Assembly (NCBI GenBank): GCA_963978895.1
Contig: OZ022246.1
Span: forward strand, 5,266,432 to 5,330,431
DNA: 64,000 bases
Origin: Erpobdella octoculata
Taxonomy: Eukaryota; Annelida; Clitellata; Hirudinida; Erpobdellidae
Direction of reading: 5' to 3'
Below, one piece after another: positions 12,796 through 27,739 of this stretch (position 1 is the stretch's first letter; every line of letters begins with the position of its first letter). The notes under the pieces were generated by a model. That model did no database searches and was not told the origin of the DNA. It was given only the letters and a program-made list of their open reading frames with translations. Both the position numbers and the translations under genes were made by a program.

Positions 12796-13131
12796 CATAC
12801 ATACATACATACATACATACATACATACATACATACATACATACATACATACATACATACATACATACATACATACATACATACATACATACATACATAC
12901 ATACATACATACATACATACATACATACATACATACATACATACATACATACATACATACATACATACATACATACATACATACATACATACATACATAC
13001 ATACATACATACATACATACATACATACATACATACATACATACATACATACATACATACATACATACATACATACATACATACATACATACATACATAC
13101 ATACATACATACATACATACATACATACATA
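12796..13131. repeat. (CATA)n microsatellite, ~84 perfect copies
   Basis: About 336 bp of uninterrupted CATA. It gives long Tyr-Ile-His-Thr and Met-Tyr-Val-Cys frames in all registers, which are artefacts. Confidence 0.96.
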
Positions 13132-15515
<2,384 letters not shown>

Positions 15516-15653
15516 TGTTCACATAGAGGATAGGTGCTAACAAGTTAGGTAGCTACCAAAATAGGTTGTCCATGTGAAGAAAAGAAAAGTGCTAAAAAAG
15601 TTAGAAAAATAAACAATAGACCTAGAAAAAAGAAAAGGCGGGAGGAGATTAGC

Positions 15654-15982
15654 CAGACCTGGATTAACCATTAGGCAAAAAGGCACGCGCCTTGGGCACC
15701 AAGAGTTTGGGGGGGGGGGGGGCACCACAGGTCCTCAAGAAATATTTTTTTAACAAATTTAAGTCCAGAAACAACTGAATTTTAATACAGAAATACTTTA
15801 TTGAAGGTTTTATATGAGTGATAGTAGTACAAAATACAAATATATTTCTTAACAACTGTTTTCTTTGCATAATATTGAACATACCAACGGTCACGGTCAG
15901 TGAAAGATCAGGGGCCCAGGGCAGTAGGGGGCACCCGTGTGTGTTTGTGCCTTGGGTACTAAAATGGCTTAATCCGGCACTG
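15654..15982. mobile_element. Non-autonomous hAT element (329 bp) with perfect 8-bp target duplication
   Basis: The left terminus is CAGACCTGGATTAACCATTA; the right terminus reads, in reverse complement, CAGTGCCGGATTAAGCCATT. The 8 bases AGATTAGC occur directly outside both ends (15646-15653 and 15983-15990). Terminal CAG, an imperfect inverted repeat and an 8-bp duplication are diagnostic of hAT transposons. The inside has a G-run (15709-15722) and no transposase, so it moved by borrowed enzyme. Confidence 0.92.
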
Positions 15983-16044
15983 AGATTAGCAGAAGAGACT
16001 GACCACATGGAAAATAATTTAACCACCCAAGAGGTGGAAATGGG

Positions 16045-16215
16045 TCTATTTTTGGCGACCCAACCTAACCTAACCAACCCCTTTCTCAATTTTCTTACCC
16101 AACCCAACCCAACCCACAGTTAAAATTTTTTTAATTAAATTAATTTTTTTTCATTCCAACCCACACATGTGTCGAAAAAAATTAGACCCATCCCAACCCA
16201 ATTTAACTCATGGGT
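16045..16215. repeat. GC-rich motif island (CCAACCCAACCC type)
   Basis: Dense CCCAACCC/CCTAACC/GACCCAT words, interrupted by an AT-rich block at about 16120-16155. It resembles the other CCCGACCC islands in the window. Confidence 0.6.
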
Positions 16216-16541
16216 AAACACAACCCATTGCCGCTATTGTCCACCTTTGGGACCCCCACCACCAAATTATCTAGAAACTTATCTATGTGTTGTAACACTT
16301 TTTTTAAACTGTATATGTAGATAATCCAACCAGGTTTTAAAAAAAAGAAGTAACCGTATACACTGGTCATTGACCTTTGCTGAAAGAGTTGAATACTTTT
16401 TAAGAAATGAGCGACGACTACTCTCCCGATTATCAACCATTCTTGGATGAAAAGTTGACTACTTATTAAAAAAATGAAAATGAGTATCGAATGCCCCTTG
16501 GTCATCTCACTGCACGAGCGATTTTATGGCTCAGACCAACC

Positions 16542-17481
16542 CAGTGGCATAGCGTAGGGGAGGATCACCTAAGATGGGACACTTTGCAGATTTATTAAGA
16601 TTTGTATAAAACTATAAGAGTTAAATCAGACTATACCACTCTATTGGGAAACGCAGATATGTGCTTACATTATATAGTTGAAACATTCTTATTTAGTTAA
16701 CACCAAATTGTAAATTCAGCATAAACAGTAAATGTTCAAAGTGTCCCATCTTAGGCAGCTAACATCCTAAGTTGGGACATATTCAATCCCATTATCTTAA
16801 GATGGGACAATATAATATAAGATGGGACAGCATTTTTAAGATTCTCACTTTAAACAATTCATATAATCTTTATTTTTAACGTCTTCTATGCACTTAATAA
16901 ACTGCATATCAGCAATTAATCACTGTTCTTAGATCTACTGAAATAATAATAGTCTATTAGTATGTTCACATAAAAAAAAAATATTGTCGTAGACAATCCT
17001 TAGCATAGGCTTAAAACACATTAATAACGCAATAATCACAGTTATTTGCAGCACTTTCCACACACAAAGTCATCATCTCCAATAACACCAGATTCTTCGG
17101 CACACGTTTCGTGCATCCACACTTTGCATGTTCCACATTGCAACTAATCATTGTTAATTTTCTTCTTTGTTTGTTCAATGCCCTGTGACAGAATAGCATT
17201 GAATTGCAGCCCACACCAACTGCATGGAGTATTATCGTTAGTGATCTGTCCCTTTTTAGGTATCTTAGTCATTGAGCGTTTGCTGGCAGGTCTCTGTTTC
17301 TCCTTTGGCTGTTTAAGGAGCGGAAGATGTAGTCGCCCTGGGCGCACTTTCAAAAAGGGCGGTAAAAAATTTTTATGGGCGGAAATTTTTGAAAAAAGTT
17401 AAATAGATTCTACCCCCACCCTGTCATCAACTTTTTTGGAGGTCCCCTCTTTGGGCGGCTGAAATCCAGGCTATACCACTG
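16542..17481. mobile_element. hAT element with a nested second transposon
   Basis: Outer ends: CAGTGGCATAGC at 16542 and, in reverse complement, CAGTGGTATAGC ending at 17481. The flanking 8-mers GACCAACC (16534-16541) and GACCATCC (17482-17489) match 7 of 8. Twelve bases inside the left end a different sequence begins (GTAGGGGAGGATC) with repeated TAAGATGGGAC words in both orientations (about 16570, 16743, 16798, 16819) and a transposase tail on the minus strand (17042-17353). I infer that a second transposon inserted into an hAT copy of the family at 29905, 39046 and 53280. Confidence 0.7.
17042..17353 (-). pseudogene. Transposase C-terminal PHD-like zinc finger relic
   Basis: Read on the minus strand, a basic stretch (KEKQRPASKRSMTKIPKK) is followed by CSWCG, then after an in-frame stop by LQCGTCKVWMHETCAEE and FVCGKCCK. 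The C-x2-C, C-x2-C-x4-H-x2-C, C-x2-C spacing is a C4HC3 PHD-type finger. Such fingers are typical of the C-terminus of DDE_1 (pogo/Tigger-like) transposases, where KxWxHExC is the usual core. The catalytic region is absent and the internal stop shows it is dead. Confidence 0.6.
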
Positions 17482-17489
17482 GACCATCC

Positions 17490-18253
17490 TATCCACCGGG
17501 AATTCCTGGATCTGTTACTGGTCGTTTTGTCGGTTGCCTTTTTGTTGGGTCTGTTGTTACGGGGCGTTTTAACGGACTGAGTAGACAGGTTATTTTTATT
17601 CTGAGGCCAATTTGACTGGTCATCAAAACTTCCAGGAATTATTTTTTTGAATATTTATAAATATTTCGGAAAAAGAGCTTTATTGATCTTGTTGAACTTG
17701 TATATATTAAAAATACAGCTTGGTAAGAGAAACAAATACACAAATGTTCTAGATCTAGAATATCTAGATGAAAGGTTTTTCAAACGTTTAGGTTACCTAT
17801 TCAGCTTCAGCGACCAAGACCATTCGTCTGGCAGAGCAGAAGGTAATGCATTAGTAGCATTAGCAGTAGTTTTACAGTAAATTTATAGTTAATGCATCGA
17901 TATTGCTACCAGAGCCGTTTTCTGAAATTTTACAAAACAAAAATTGTATTTTACATTGTTTTTAAAATGCTTAAAAAGTTGCTACTATTTGATGTATTTA
18001 CAATCTGCTCTGTGTTATTCTTGTAGTTCTATGTTGTTTTTACTCTAATGAGCGATTTTAAAATGTTAATCGCAGTTAATTTACTTTTATTTTTTCGTGA
18101 TATGTTTTAACTTTGAAATTGTCACAACAGTATTATTTTTTAATTTTAAAATTGATGAGATTAAACAAGTTCATTGTTCAAATATTTGTCTCTGAAATCG
18201 AGTTAAGAATTAAGAGATTGATTAAGATTTAAGAAAGGTTTGGTTTTTCACAG
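17490..18253. other. Gene-free or 5' non-coding DNA upstream of the SARA-like gene
   Basis: No certain exon. A stretch near 17813-17850 (FSFSDQDHSSGRAE, followed by GTAATG) could be a small exon but has no support beyond its splice-like ends. A good acceptor (gtttttcacag) ends at 18253. Confidence 0.35.
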
Positions 18254-18304
18254 TAGAAAAAAATTCAAAGCTAAAATCGAGGACTTCAAAAAGTTATTGA
18301 AATT

Positions 18305-20067
18305 ATGGACCGATCGAGATACTGTACTACTTCACTCACAACAGAATTATCAGGTCAACCTCTGCATGACTTTTATCTTTATCATAGTCCTCCAGGTGTT
18401 TGGAGCAGTAATTCAGGAAGTAGGACACTGGCAGTACCAAGTACTGACAAGATCTTTGGTAATTTTCACGAAACGCTAGTCAGCAATGTCTCAACAATGC
18501 CATCAAATTCTCAAATTTCCAGAAATAGCACAAGTATCGATATATGCCACAGAAGTATTGCTTATGGTAATTTTACTATTATAAAAATTAAAAATAGTAA
18601 CATGTAAATATACTTTGTATTAATGAAGCATAACTGCAGAAGTTTGTCTAAGATTTTATTATCTATGCATTTGCTTTTATTTATTTGTTGCATGATCTCA
18701 CACATATTTTCCTAAAAGTTTAGTAAAAAATGTGTAATGTGGCACAACACTCAGGCAGAGTTTGTGATAATTAATTTGAGTATTAAAATTTGTTGAAATA
18801 TGCTATGCAGTTTTACCTATAAGTGATATAATTTCAGGTGAGCCAACGTGGATGCTGGATTCGGAAACAGATGTTTGTATGATGTGCAGAGTATCGTTCA
18901 CATTGACCAATCGGAAGCATCATTGTAGAATATGCGGGAAAGTAATTATTGTTTGCTCAATTTTTTTCTAATTTGTTTTCCTATTTTATAAGTAATACAA
19001 TAAATATATTCATTTTAAATTAATAAATAAATATATTCATTTTAAATTAATAAATAAATATATTTATTTTAAATTAATAAATAAATATTTTAATTTTAAA
19101 TTAATAAATAGGCATATTTGTTTTAAATTAATAAATAAATATATTTATTTTAAATTAATAAATAAATATATTCATTTTAAATTTATTATGTTCGTGCTTT
19201 CTAAAATTAAATAGAAAGATGTAAACTTTTTTTAGCAAGTGTAACATTCAATCATCATAGTAAGTCTATTCATTCAGTTTTAGTTGTAATTTGAAAAAAA
19301 AGTATTTATAATTGGTTAAGGTACGATTATTAAAGAAATATAAATTTTAGATTTTCTGTCACCCTTGTGCAAGTCAGAGACTTCCTATTCATTTTTTGAA
19401 CAATGCTGTTGCCAGAGTTTGTCTTCTCTGCTTTAAGAGGTTCAATACTGGTAGATCTGCTCAAACTTCAAGTAATTTCTGAATTATTATTTAATAATTA
19501 TGTGTTATTTATCATGTAAGTTGTTAAAAAAATGTTCGATTTTTTTAGTTATTTGCTTAATCTATTTAAATGAAGATTTGTAATAATAAATAAAATGCTT
19601 AAAAGCAGAGCATAGAGCTGAAGAAAATTTGAAATTTATTCTTCTCTGAAGATCTTGATTACACTTTCATTTATTTCTTATCGTAGGAAGAAGCATCGAT
19701 TTATTTGAAACTTCTGCCAAGGTTCGCTTGCCTCCTGTTGCCATAAAATCGAATGAAGTTGGAGGTTGGGGAAGCTTTATTGTTTTTTAAATTTATGTTT
19801 TTCGAAAATTATAATTCAGTTTTATTTAGTATTTTTCTGTCTCGCTTAATGCAAGCCAGAAAAAGAGGAAAGAAAAGGCACTCTGATCAAATTATGATCT
19901 CTCTGAAAACTCCGCCTTGCATTTGCAAGCCAGTCCCAAGCCTGGAGAAAGAAGGAGGGAAAAGTTAAAAAGAACAAATTATGATCCACGACAGGAAGTA
20001 CTTAGGTGCTTCCTACATACAGCCATTTCAGTCTTAAAACACCTGGTGTAAAGGACTATAAACTATT

Positions 20068-20099
<32 letters not shown>

Positions 20100-23000
20100 A
20101 TCTGGGACAAGCAGTAGATATGGCTGTATTAGTCTTGAAACACCTAGCTGTACATTATTGTTTAAATAATAATTTTTTTGGTAATTTAATATTTCTTCAC
20201 ACATTTTCAAGAAATGTTTCTTGTTTAAAAAAGCAATATTGTTCAGTTGAAGTTAATTATAATAATTGAAATAAATTTAACATTTAATTTCAGGATACCA
20301 ACTCAAATACGATGTAAATGCGCACCTGTTAATAAGACTGATGTCAGAAAGTAAGAGTCACTCTACTTTGATTTAATTTTTGTCGCCTTTTTATTTCGGT
20401 TTTCAGATCTTCTGGTATGACTTGTTACGTGATCGTTGTTTTAATTCAAAGCATTACTAACAGCACATGTCTTTTTTATTCCATCATATCTGGAATAAGT
20501 GTATTGTTTGTATGTTTTCCAGTCATTATTAGTGTTTAATAATGTTATTTTTGTTTTCTATGCTATTGTTATTATAATAATATTAATAATAATGTTGGAC
20601 AAATTTAAAGTGACATAAGTCCTAAAGGGCTTCAAGGCCACTGAATAATTATCATCATCATCATGATCATCATGATCACCACCTTCTCAACCAATGTTTG
20701 CATGAATTTTCTCCTACTACAACTCAGTTGTGCGGCCTTTTTGAACGACGTGGTATTTTTTTATATTTCAGCTAAAAACCCGCTGCCAGTTTCCTACGTC
20801 CTCAACCCTAATCTGGTCGCCATGGTGAAAACAATAAAATGTTAGAAATGACTTAATTACTCATCTTGGTATACACAATTACTATAAAAATTAGAGGATT
20901 TTTATGATTATATTTTGAATATATTTTTTATTTGAATAACTAGTAGATCAGCGAGTGTTTTTAGTTTCTAATAACTTTCTCGTTTGATAAAAATTTGATG
21001 AATTTATTATAATCTGTCCTGATATGTAAATGTCTTCGTTTCCACTATCTAACCTCAGTTCCACGTTTCCCGGGTAAAGAATTTTGGCTTCTTGTCACTA
21101 GAGGTCTCAGCAAAATTGGTCAGGAGGAAATGATGATGATCCTCGAAAAGGAATCAGATGAAGTGACTGCACCTACCGATATGATGCTTTGCTTCAATAA
21201 TCTCTATAAGGAAGCCAGTTTTGGTGAGCTTTACTGAATTGTTGATCGTTTTGCTATTCAGAGAATATCATTAAATAGTTTTCTGATTTAAGTTTGAATA
21301 TTTATTTAAATAATAACTTATTTTAATCTGTATGTTATTATTATTATTAATGAACTCATGTTTATTCATAAAATTAACCTTTCACCTTGATTGAATTAAA
21401 TGTACAATGTAGATTAATGTAGATAATGAATTAATTTTAGTGTTGTTATTTAGAGTACTGCGCGGGTCGGGCTGGAACAATTCTAAAAAATTATAAATCA
21501 ACTATATTTAACACATCAGGTACATACCAGCATCATCTCAGCTGCTCTGAACTACCTGGTGGTTATAAAAACGGTGGGTTTTTGTTCGTAGACGTTCAGA
21601 AACTTTGCAAAACATCTCTCCGTCCGGCACGCAGTGAACATCTTCATCCCAGAGACTTTACAGAATTGTTTGACAAGTATTCTTTCTTGCCCAAAAAATC
21701 TTTTCTTTTGGTGTTTTTAATAACTCCAGGAGAAATCGATATGGCTAAGATCTCTCCTATAAGATTGCTTCTGAGACTTGCCTCGGATCAAAATTGTACG
21801 TCTCGTTTGATTTTGTTTGTCTGTTAAATTTTATACATTTCGAAAAGTAATAATTTCTTTATGTTAACTAGATTAAAAATCAACTGCATAGAAAAAAAAT
21901 CTGTTTTATTTTCTTGCTTACAAATTTCTTTGCAATTTTTTTTATTCAGTGCTGAAGTGGAGTAATTCAAATTAACAATCTTTATGGTTGAAATTAATCC
22001 ATATGTGGATTTCATCTATTTTGTTTGTTTAATAATGTATACATTGTTCTCGCTAATGAGGATGATTATAATAATGATATTGATAATGCTGGTACATCAT
22101 ATGCTAATGAGGGTGATTATGATAATGATAATGCTGGTAATACATCATGTGTTAATTTATTTATGTAAATAAAGTTTCTTGAGTAGAATGACTTGTTTAA
22201 TGGATTGCAGATTTGAGTACAGGTTGAATAAAAAATATATTAAACCGTTTTAAATAGATTATCCTTATCCATTGGCAAGTAAGAGAACTAGAAGAAGCGT
22301 CTACAGCAAAGATGTTCAGACCATATTTGCAAGTCTTCTCCAATACGGCCATCCACTTCCTCTGATCAGCGGAGCCAAAATTGAAGTTTCGAGAGAATCT
22401 AAAGTATCTCTGAAACTGTCAAAGAATAGTTACAGCACGGTCAGTGAAAAAATTAGTAGTAGTTTTTAACATAACATTACATAGTTTATTACAAGGTGCA
22501 GGCAAAGCTTATATGCCCGACAATACAAAAAAATTCATAAAGAAAATAAAAAAATTATATTACAAGTAGAAGTTGCTGTCGAGATTTATATTTGCTACTT
22601 TTATTTTTAAATTTAGAATTTTTTTTTGTTATCGAAAATTTGTTTCAATTGCTAGTTTCGCTTTGAAAATGATTTGTATTCTATACTCATGAAATAATTA
22701 GTGTTTATTTGTACTGATACTTCATATTTATTACAACACACCAATATATCAACTCATATAGTGAGATGTACCATGTAACGTTCAAAACACACAACTAGTT
22801 CCGAAGTTGTGTGTTTTGAACAAAATTTACTAAATATTTTTATTAAATTTATAGGCATTTGATGTTTATAAAATTATATTAAATATGAAACTTCTATGAA
22901 AAATAGTAACTAATAAATTTTTAAAAGCTGTTTTTTTATTTTTAAGATATTCATATGGCTTTATAACCTTACAGATAGACAATGAAGCAGCCTATGCTTC

Positions 23001-25797
23001 TGTTTGTAAATAATAAGATTTGTTTATTGAAAAATTTATACATCAGTTGTTTATTTAACCAGGTGATGAAATGTCTTCAGAATGAAGAGATAATTGTGAT
23101 CTTATCAGATTTCAATGAAGAGGTTGATAAACATCTCATTTGTATCGAGAACGAGGGAAACTTACTGGTCAATCGAACTTTAACCTCATCTGGTCAAATT
23201 TCTGAAGATTTTCAAGATGGCAGTTCAAAAGGTTAATAAGTGATGATCGAAATAGTTGTTTTCATGTAATTAATTTTAAAGTCTCAGTTTTATAGTTGAA
23301 TTAGTAGAAATATTAATATTATCTCTTACAGGAGTCATATAATATTCAAGGTTTTTGTCATAAATTTATCGAAATTAACATTTTTTAAATCATGTTTCAA
23401 TATAAGCAGGTGCAGGGTTTGTAATGGTGAGATTGTCCGACGTCGACTCCAGTTGTTCTTTTGTCCTCGTTGAAGACGGAGTCTTTGTTGACCTCGATGA
23501 AAAATCTTTCATCAGGTTTAGATCTTTTCTCAAGAATATGGATAGCAAACTTTTCATCGGTGACTCTTTCTGGGATTTGAATGAAGACCTGGAAAGGAGT
23601 TGTGGTGATAATGATGGTAGTGAGAGGTTATTTGTCCAAACACTGGAGGTTCAATGGATCGGAGAAGATGATGATGGAGATGGTAGCGGTAAAAAAGTTT
23701 TCAATTTTGGGTTAGTTGATGGTGTTGCTTTATAGTCGATGATGTTTTCTTGATGCAGTTATTTGTAAGAAATTTCATTCGTAATAACTATGTTAGTTTT
23801 ATTAGTTTGTATGTTCTAATTGGCAACTGTTGGAAAATTAGCCATATTTTCCACTTTTTATTATTACATTATGACATCTTATGGATAGAAAAAAATGCAA
23901 TAGTTTTTTCTTCTGGAAACTTCCTTAAAATGAATGTGTTATCTGTAATGATTTCAATGAAAGGACTTATACAAGTTACCTTGATGGTTGACACCACATC
24001 TTTTGTGCTCAGTGTATTGTAAAATTATATCATAAATATCATTATATCAGTGTATTGTAAAATTATATCATAAATATCATTATATCAGTGTATTGTAAAA
24101 TTATATCATAAATATCATTATATCAGTGTATTGTAAAATTATATCATAAATATCATTATATCAGTGTATTGTAAAATTATATCATAAATCTGATTTAAGG
24201 TATGTCCTCTGTGTAGAATTCTTTTCACAAATGCAATTTTCTTTAGACAAAAATGTAACAAAGATGAAAAGAAAATTATATTTCGAGAACACAATCATTG
24301 CATGGACTTGGATGATATGAAAAAGCTACTTTTAAAATTAAGATACGCTAACACTCTTAGCAGAACCAGCAGACATTGCTTTGTAAAAATAAATATATAT
24401 ATGTGTCAATCAAACGTCACTGGGATCTAACATGGCAGCATTTTAACTTTAATGATCTTAAATAAATAATCCTTAAACTAAAAGTAATTCAACAGATATG
24501 TATTTACTTTCATTTATCGGTTTATTTTATTTAAAATGTGTACAACAATTTATTTATCGACATGTATTGACTGAATACACTGTCTCTGCATTTTGCAAAA
24601 ATAGAAATGGCACTAATCAGCTGATGCCGATTGTGAAACGGCCGATATCAATTATTGGCAAAAGGCCCGATAATCGATACACCTCTAAAATAAACTGAAA
24701 CCATTTTAAAGAGCCCGTTTACGATCCAATATCTTAAAAATATAGATATTTTTTTTATTTAAGTGCAACAAGTGAGATAGATGGAATGAATTTAGAAAGA
24801 GTCGAGTGCATCAGAACGAAGATAAGTGCAGAAGAGAAAGGTGTTCGTTTTCTTGAGATGCCGAGCTTTGATTCACAGTTCAATGCTTTTTTTGAACCGC
24901 CGACACTAAGGTTTGTACTGGTGTGCGTGTACGTATGTACTTCTGTTTGTCTTTTTACTTTCTTGTCTGTCTGTGTGTGTGTACTTCTGTCTTTGTGTCA
25001 TTTTCTTCTTTGTCATCTCTTCTCGTCTCCGATGAACAGTTTAAATTATTGCTTTGAATGTGTGCGCATCAACACGTGATGTGCTTATTTGTCGGTAAAC
25101 GTTTCTACTAGACATGTAAATTTATATTTAGAATTCTTCTTGTTTGAAGGTGGACAGAAGTTTATATCATCGAAACGAGGCTTCCTATTACGCTGGAAGA
25201 TGACTTCAACTTGAACGGTTTCGTTCAAAAAGTTGCCACAACATCTTCTCAGACTCTCCTCGATCACGTACTCATCCTCTCCAACAACCGAATCAACTCG
25301 GCGGCCGTTAGAGTTTCCATCAGGAACGAAGAGTCGGAAAAGTTGCAGGTCGGTTGTGAAGTTTTTAACTGAATTCCAATGTCAATGTTTTTTTAATTTA
25401 TATGTCTGAAATTTCATTCGAAGAAATTGTAGTTATTGTGCAGTTCATTTAATAACTGCTGGTTTTCTGGAGTAAGCTATATCTATTTGACCTTTTTTCC
25501 TAGCTTAGAGCTTTTTTTTATTACATTTTGTCATATTCTTGATAATAATTTATCTAATAATGAATTTTGAAACTGATATTATTTATTTATTTAAAGATTT
25601 CAATAGAATCTGGATCCTCGTGCAAATCTCTGCCACCCTCATGCTCAAAAGTCATAGAAGAATCTTTAACCAGTTTCATCTCAGAGTTCAAGGTCTTCAG
25701 TTCACACGCACCACTCGCCATCGTGTTCGAGCTGACCTTCGACCTCCTCAGTCTCTCAATCACCCTAGGTCATTGTCCTCTCGTTGAAGTTGATTGA
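18305..25797 (+). CDS. ZFYVE9: SARA/endofin-like FYVE-domain protein (ZFYVE9/ZFYVE16 family)
   Basis: Endosomal adaptor family: FYVE binds PI3P, and SARA presents SMADs to TGF-beta receptors. Fourteen in-phase exons: 18305-18566, 18838-18941, 19351-19471, 19687-19764, 20294-20350, 20772-20840, 21059-21223, 21520-21795, 22258-22439, 23063-23231, 23410-23710, 24764-24910, 25150-25348, 25597-25797; 776 residues. FYVE (about 92-156) shows [13 protein letters not shown] and the PI3P-binding core RKHHCRICG. The rest matches the SARA C-terminal domain (DUF3480): [46 protein letters not shown]. The start was chosen because stops occur just upstream in frame and the ATG has A at -3 and G at +4; a missed 5' exon remains possible. 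The exon 4 donor (G|GTTGGG) is weak, but the joined [17 protein letters not shown] aligns with the vertebrate linker. Only about 20 residues separate FYVE from that linker, so the usual SMAD-binding segment is not visible. Possible AATAAA at 26047. Confidence 0.88.
19005..19195. repeat. ~27-bp AT-rich tandem repeat in SARA-like intron 2
   Basis: About seven imperfect copies of an ATATATTCATTTTAAATTAA-type unit. Confidence 0.8.
19850..20094 (+). mobile_element. Possible SINE/retroposon with poly(A) tail in SARA-like intron 4
   Basis: A less AT-rich stretch ends in about 25 uninterrupted A (20070-20094). AAATTATGATC words occur before, inside and just after it (19886, 19977, 20093), possibly remnants of a target duplication. 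No A/B box was clear, so the class is unknown. Confidence 0.35.
22780..22821. repeat. Perfect 17-bp-arm hairpin in SARA-like intron 9
   Basis: GTTCAAAACACACAACT (22780-22796), an 8-nt loop, then its exact reverse complement (22805-22821). No coding potential. It could be a transposon remnant or form a stem-loop in the pre-mRNA. Confidence 0.8.
24011..24188. repeat. 38-bp tandem repeat, ~4.7 copies, SARA-like intron 11
   Basis: Near-identical units starting AGTGTATTGTAAAATTATAT. The high identity suggests recent expansion. Confidence 0.9.
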
Positions 25798-27739
25798 GTT
25801 GAGTCCGCGAAGAATGAATGAAAAGAGAAAAGAAATGAAGTTTAAATTTCAAAATTTTTTTGGTTTGAATTTTTGTCTCTTTGATAATGATGGTCTTTAA
25901 AATCTGCAGATTTATAGTCAAGTCTTGTAAATTTTCAATTTTTTATATTTGCACTGATAATGTTTTTTTTTTAATTTTTGTATTCAAGTCGATGTATTTC
26001 ATTTGAGATTCTATTTAAAACATTTAATAGGTTTGTTACACTGAATAATAAATTTGTTTGTTTTAAAAAGATTTATAAACCTGTTTCAGTTGCATATATT
26101 TCTTATTTTCAACATGTTAATTTTATTCTTAATAAATATTTATCGATTTTTAAAGTCTGATACATCTTAAATTACCTTTTCTTCAAATTGTATTTATGAA
26201 GTTTTGGACACTTTGTAAATTACAATCGTTAGTGAATTTATTTGTTTTGAATTTGGGTGGTTTGTCATAGATTTTTGACTATGACTCAATACAGTGTGAA
26301 TTTTTATAGAATCGTTACCACAGAACTTCTCGGCATTGACCTTTAATTGACCTTTTCTATGCCTCATGGATAATCTTCTTGCTCACTTATTCCTATTAGC
26401 ATGAGTTACTAGGCGGTTGGTCAGCATGAGACAAATGATGGGCTTTTGTTTCGGTAATTTTAGTCATATGGTTTGCCTACTATTCTAGTTTGTAAAGTTT
26501 TCATCATCACTATCATTATCACCATTATTATCATCATTGTGGAGATTCACTTGAAGCATTTCTTTTATTGAAATAAATTTTCTCGTTTAAAATGTGCCTC
26601 TATTTGAAGAAGTTGTGCCTTTGCTTCAAAATTGTTGCCCTCCCGTTACAACTGTCATTTAGCAACACACCTAGTTAGAACTAGAGTATGACTCGAATCC
26701 TTTGATGAGTTCGGACTGCAAGTCTTTTGCATGTGCAGTTGGAAAGGAGATCGTATTGGTTTGATTGGAATTAGATTGTTCTGCGTGTTCGTTGTTTTAG
26801 TTGTTAGCTGATTGAAGTGCTGTTGTTGATTTAATTTTTTTTCCGGCTGTTTTTTCATTCAAGAAATTGATCGGAGTGTTGTTTATAACATTTTTGTTGC
26901 AGTGTGCGAACATGTTTTTCTATTTGTAAGTTTGCGACTATGCAAAAAATTAAATTGATAAATTTTTCTATAATAATAACTACCATGTTTTTGGCAATAT
27001 CTTGAATAAGAATTGGCAGCTACTGATTATAACGAAATTGAATAATTTTTCTCAATTTGAATATTATTTAATGATAATAATAAAACAGCTTTTTTGTTTC
27101 AATAACATTTATTTGTGCATTTTTTTCTACAGCAGTGATTAAGAGCAGAAGAATGTGTATTATATTTATTTTGAAATAGTTTTGATATTATGCTGGTTAA
27201 ATATTTTTTATTATTTAAATTTGTTACTTAATCAATTTAAAAGCACATAAATTTATGAGTTTTATTAAATAAAATTAATCTCTTTTTAATAATAAATTTG
27301 TTAAAAGTATTATTGCTCAATCATTGTTATTTTATTGATTATAATTTGTGTTCTGTTTTAAATAATGATGTTCATGTTTTGTATTATTTGAGATTCAATA
27401 AATACAAAATACAACTGAATACTTCAGATTGTTTAATCTTTTGTTTAAATTATCTTTGTATTTTTTATTTAGTTTATAAATACACATATATAATTATTTA
27501 TTTTGTTATGCAAAAAATCTCCTAGTTATAAAAACGTTTGTTTGACGACTTGGGTATTCGTTTTCTATACAATAATAATGAGTTGTTGGTGTATCTATGT
27601 TAATTAAAGGCATTTAGTTGACAGTGCAATATAACTTGAAATAGTTATTAAATGGGAGTGGACGAAATGTAGAATTTAAGTACGTGTTATCATAAAGCAC
27701 TAAAAACTATATGCTATAGTCATAGATATCAATGGCTAT
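25798..27739. other. SARA-like 3' flank and gene-free DNA
   Basis: Probably the 3' untranslated region up to an AATAAA near 26047, then AT-rich DNA. A 67-codon minus-strand frame at 26655-26858 is Gln/Asn/Lys-rich without recognisable family. Confidence 0.5.

Noticed and set aside
17813..17850. Short upstream coding exon of the SARA-like gene
   Set aside because: Splice-like ends only; no similarity, and joining it to the next exon meets in-frame stops.
24764..24785. Separate gene starting at the ATG at 24786
   Set aside because: The codons upstream (SEIDG) and the phase join this exon to the SARA C-terminal domain, matching the family across the junction.
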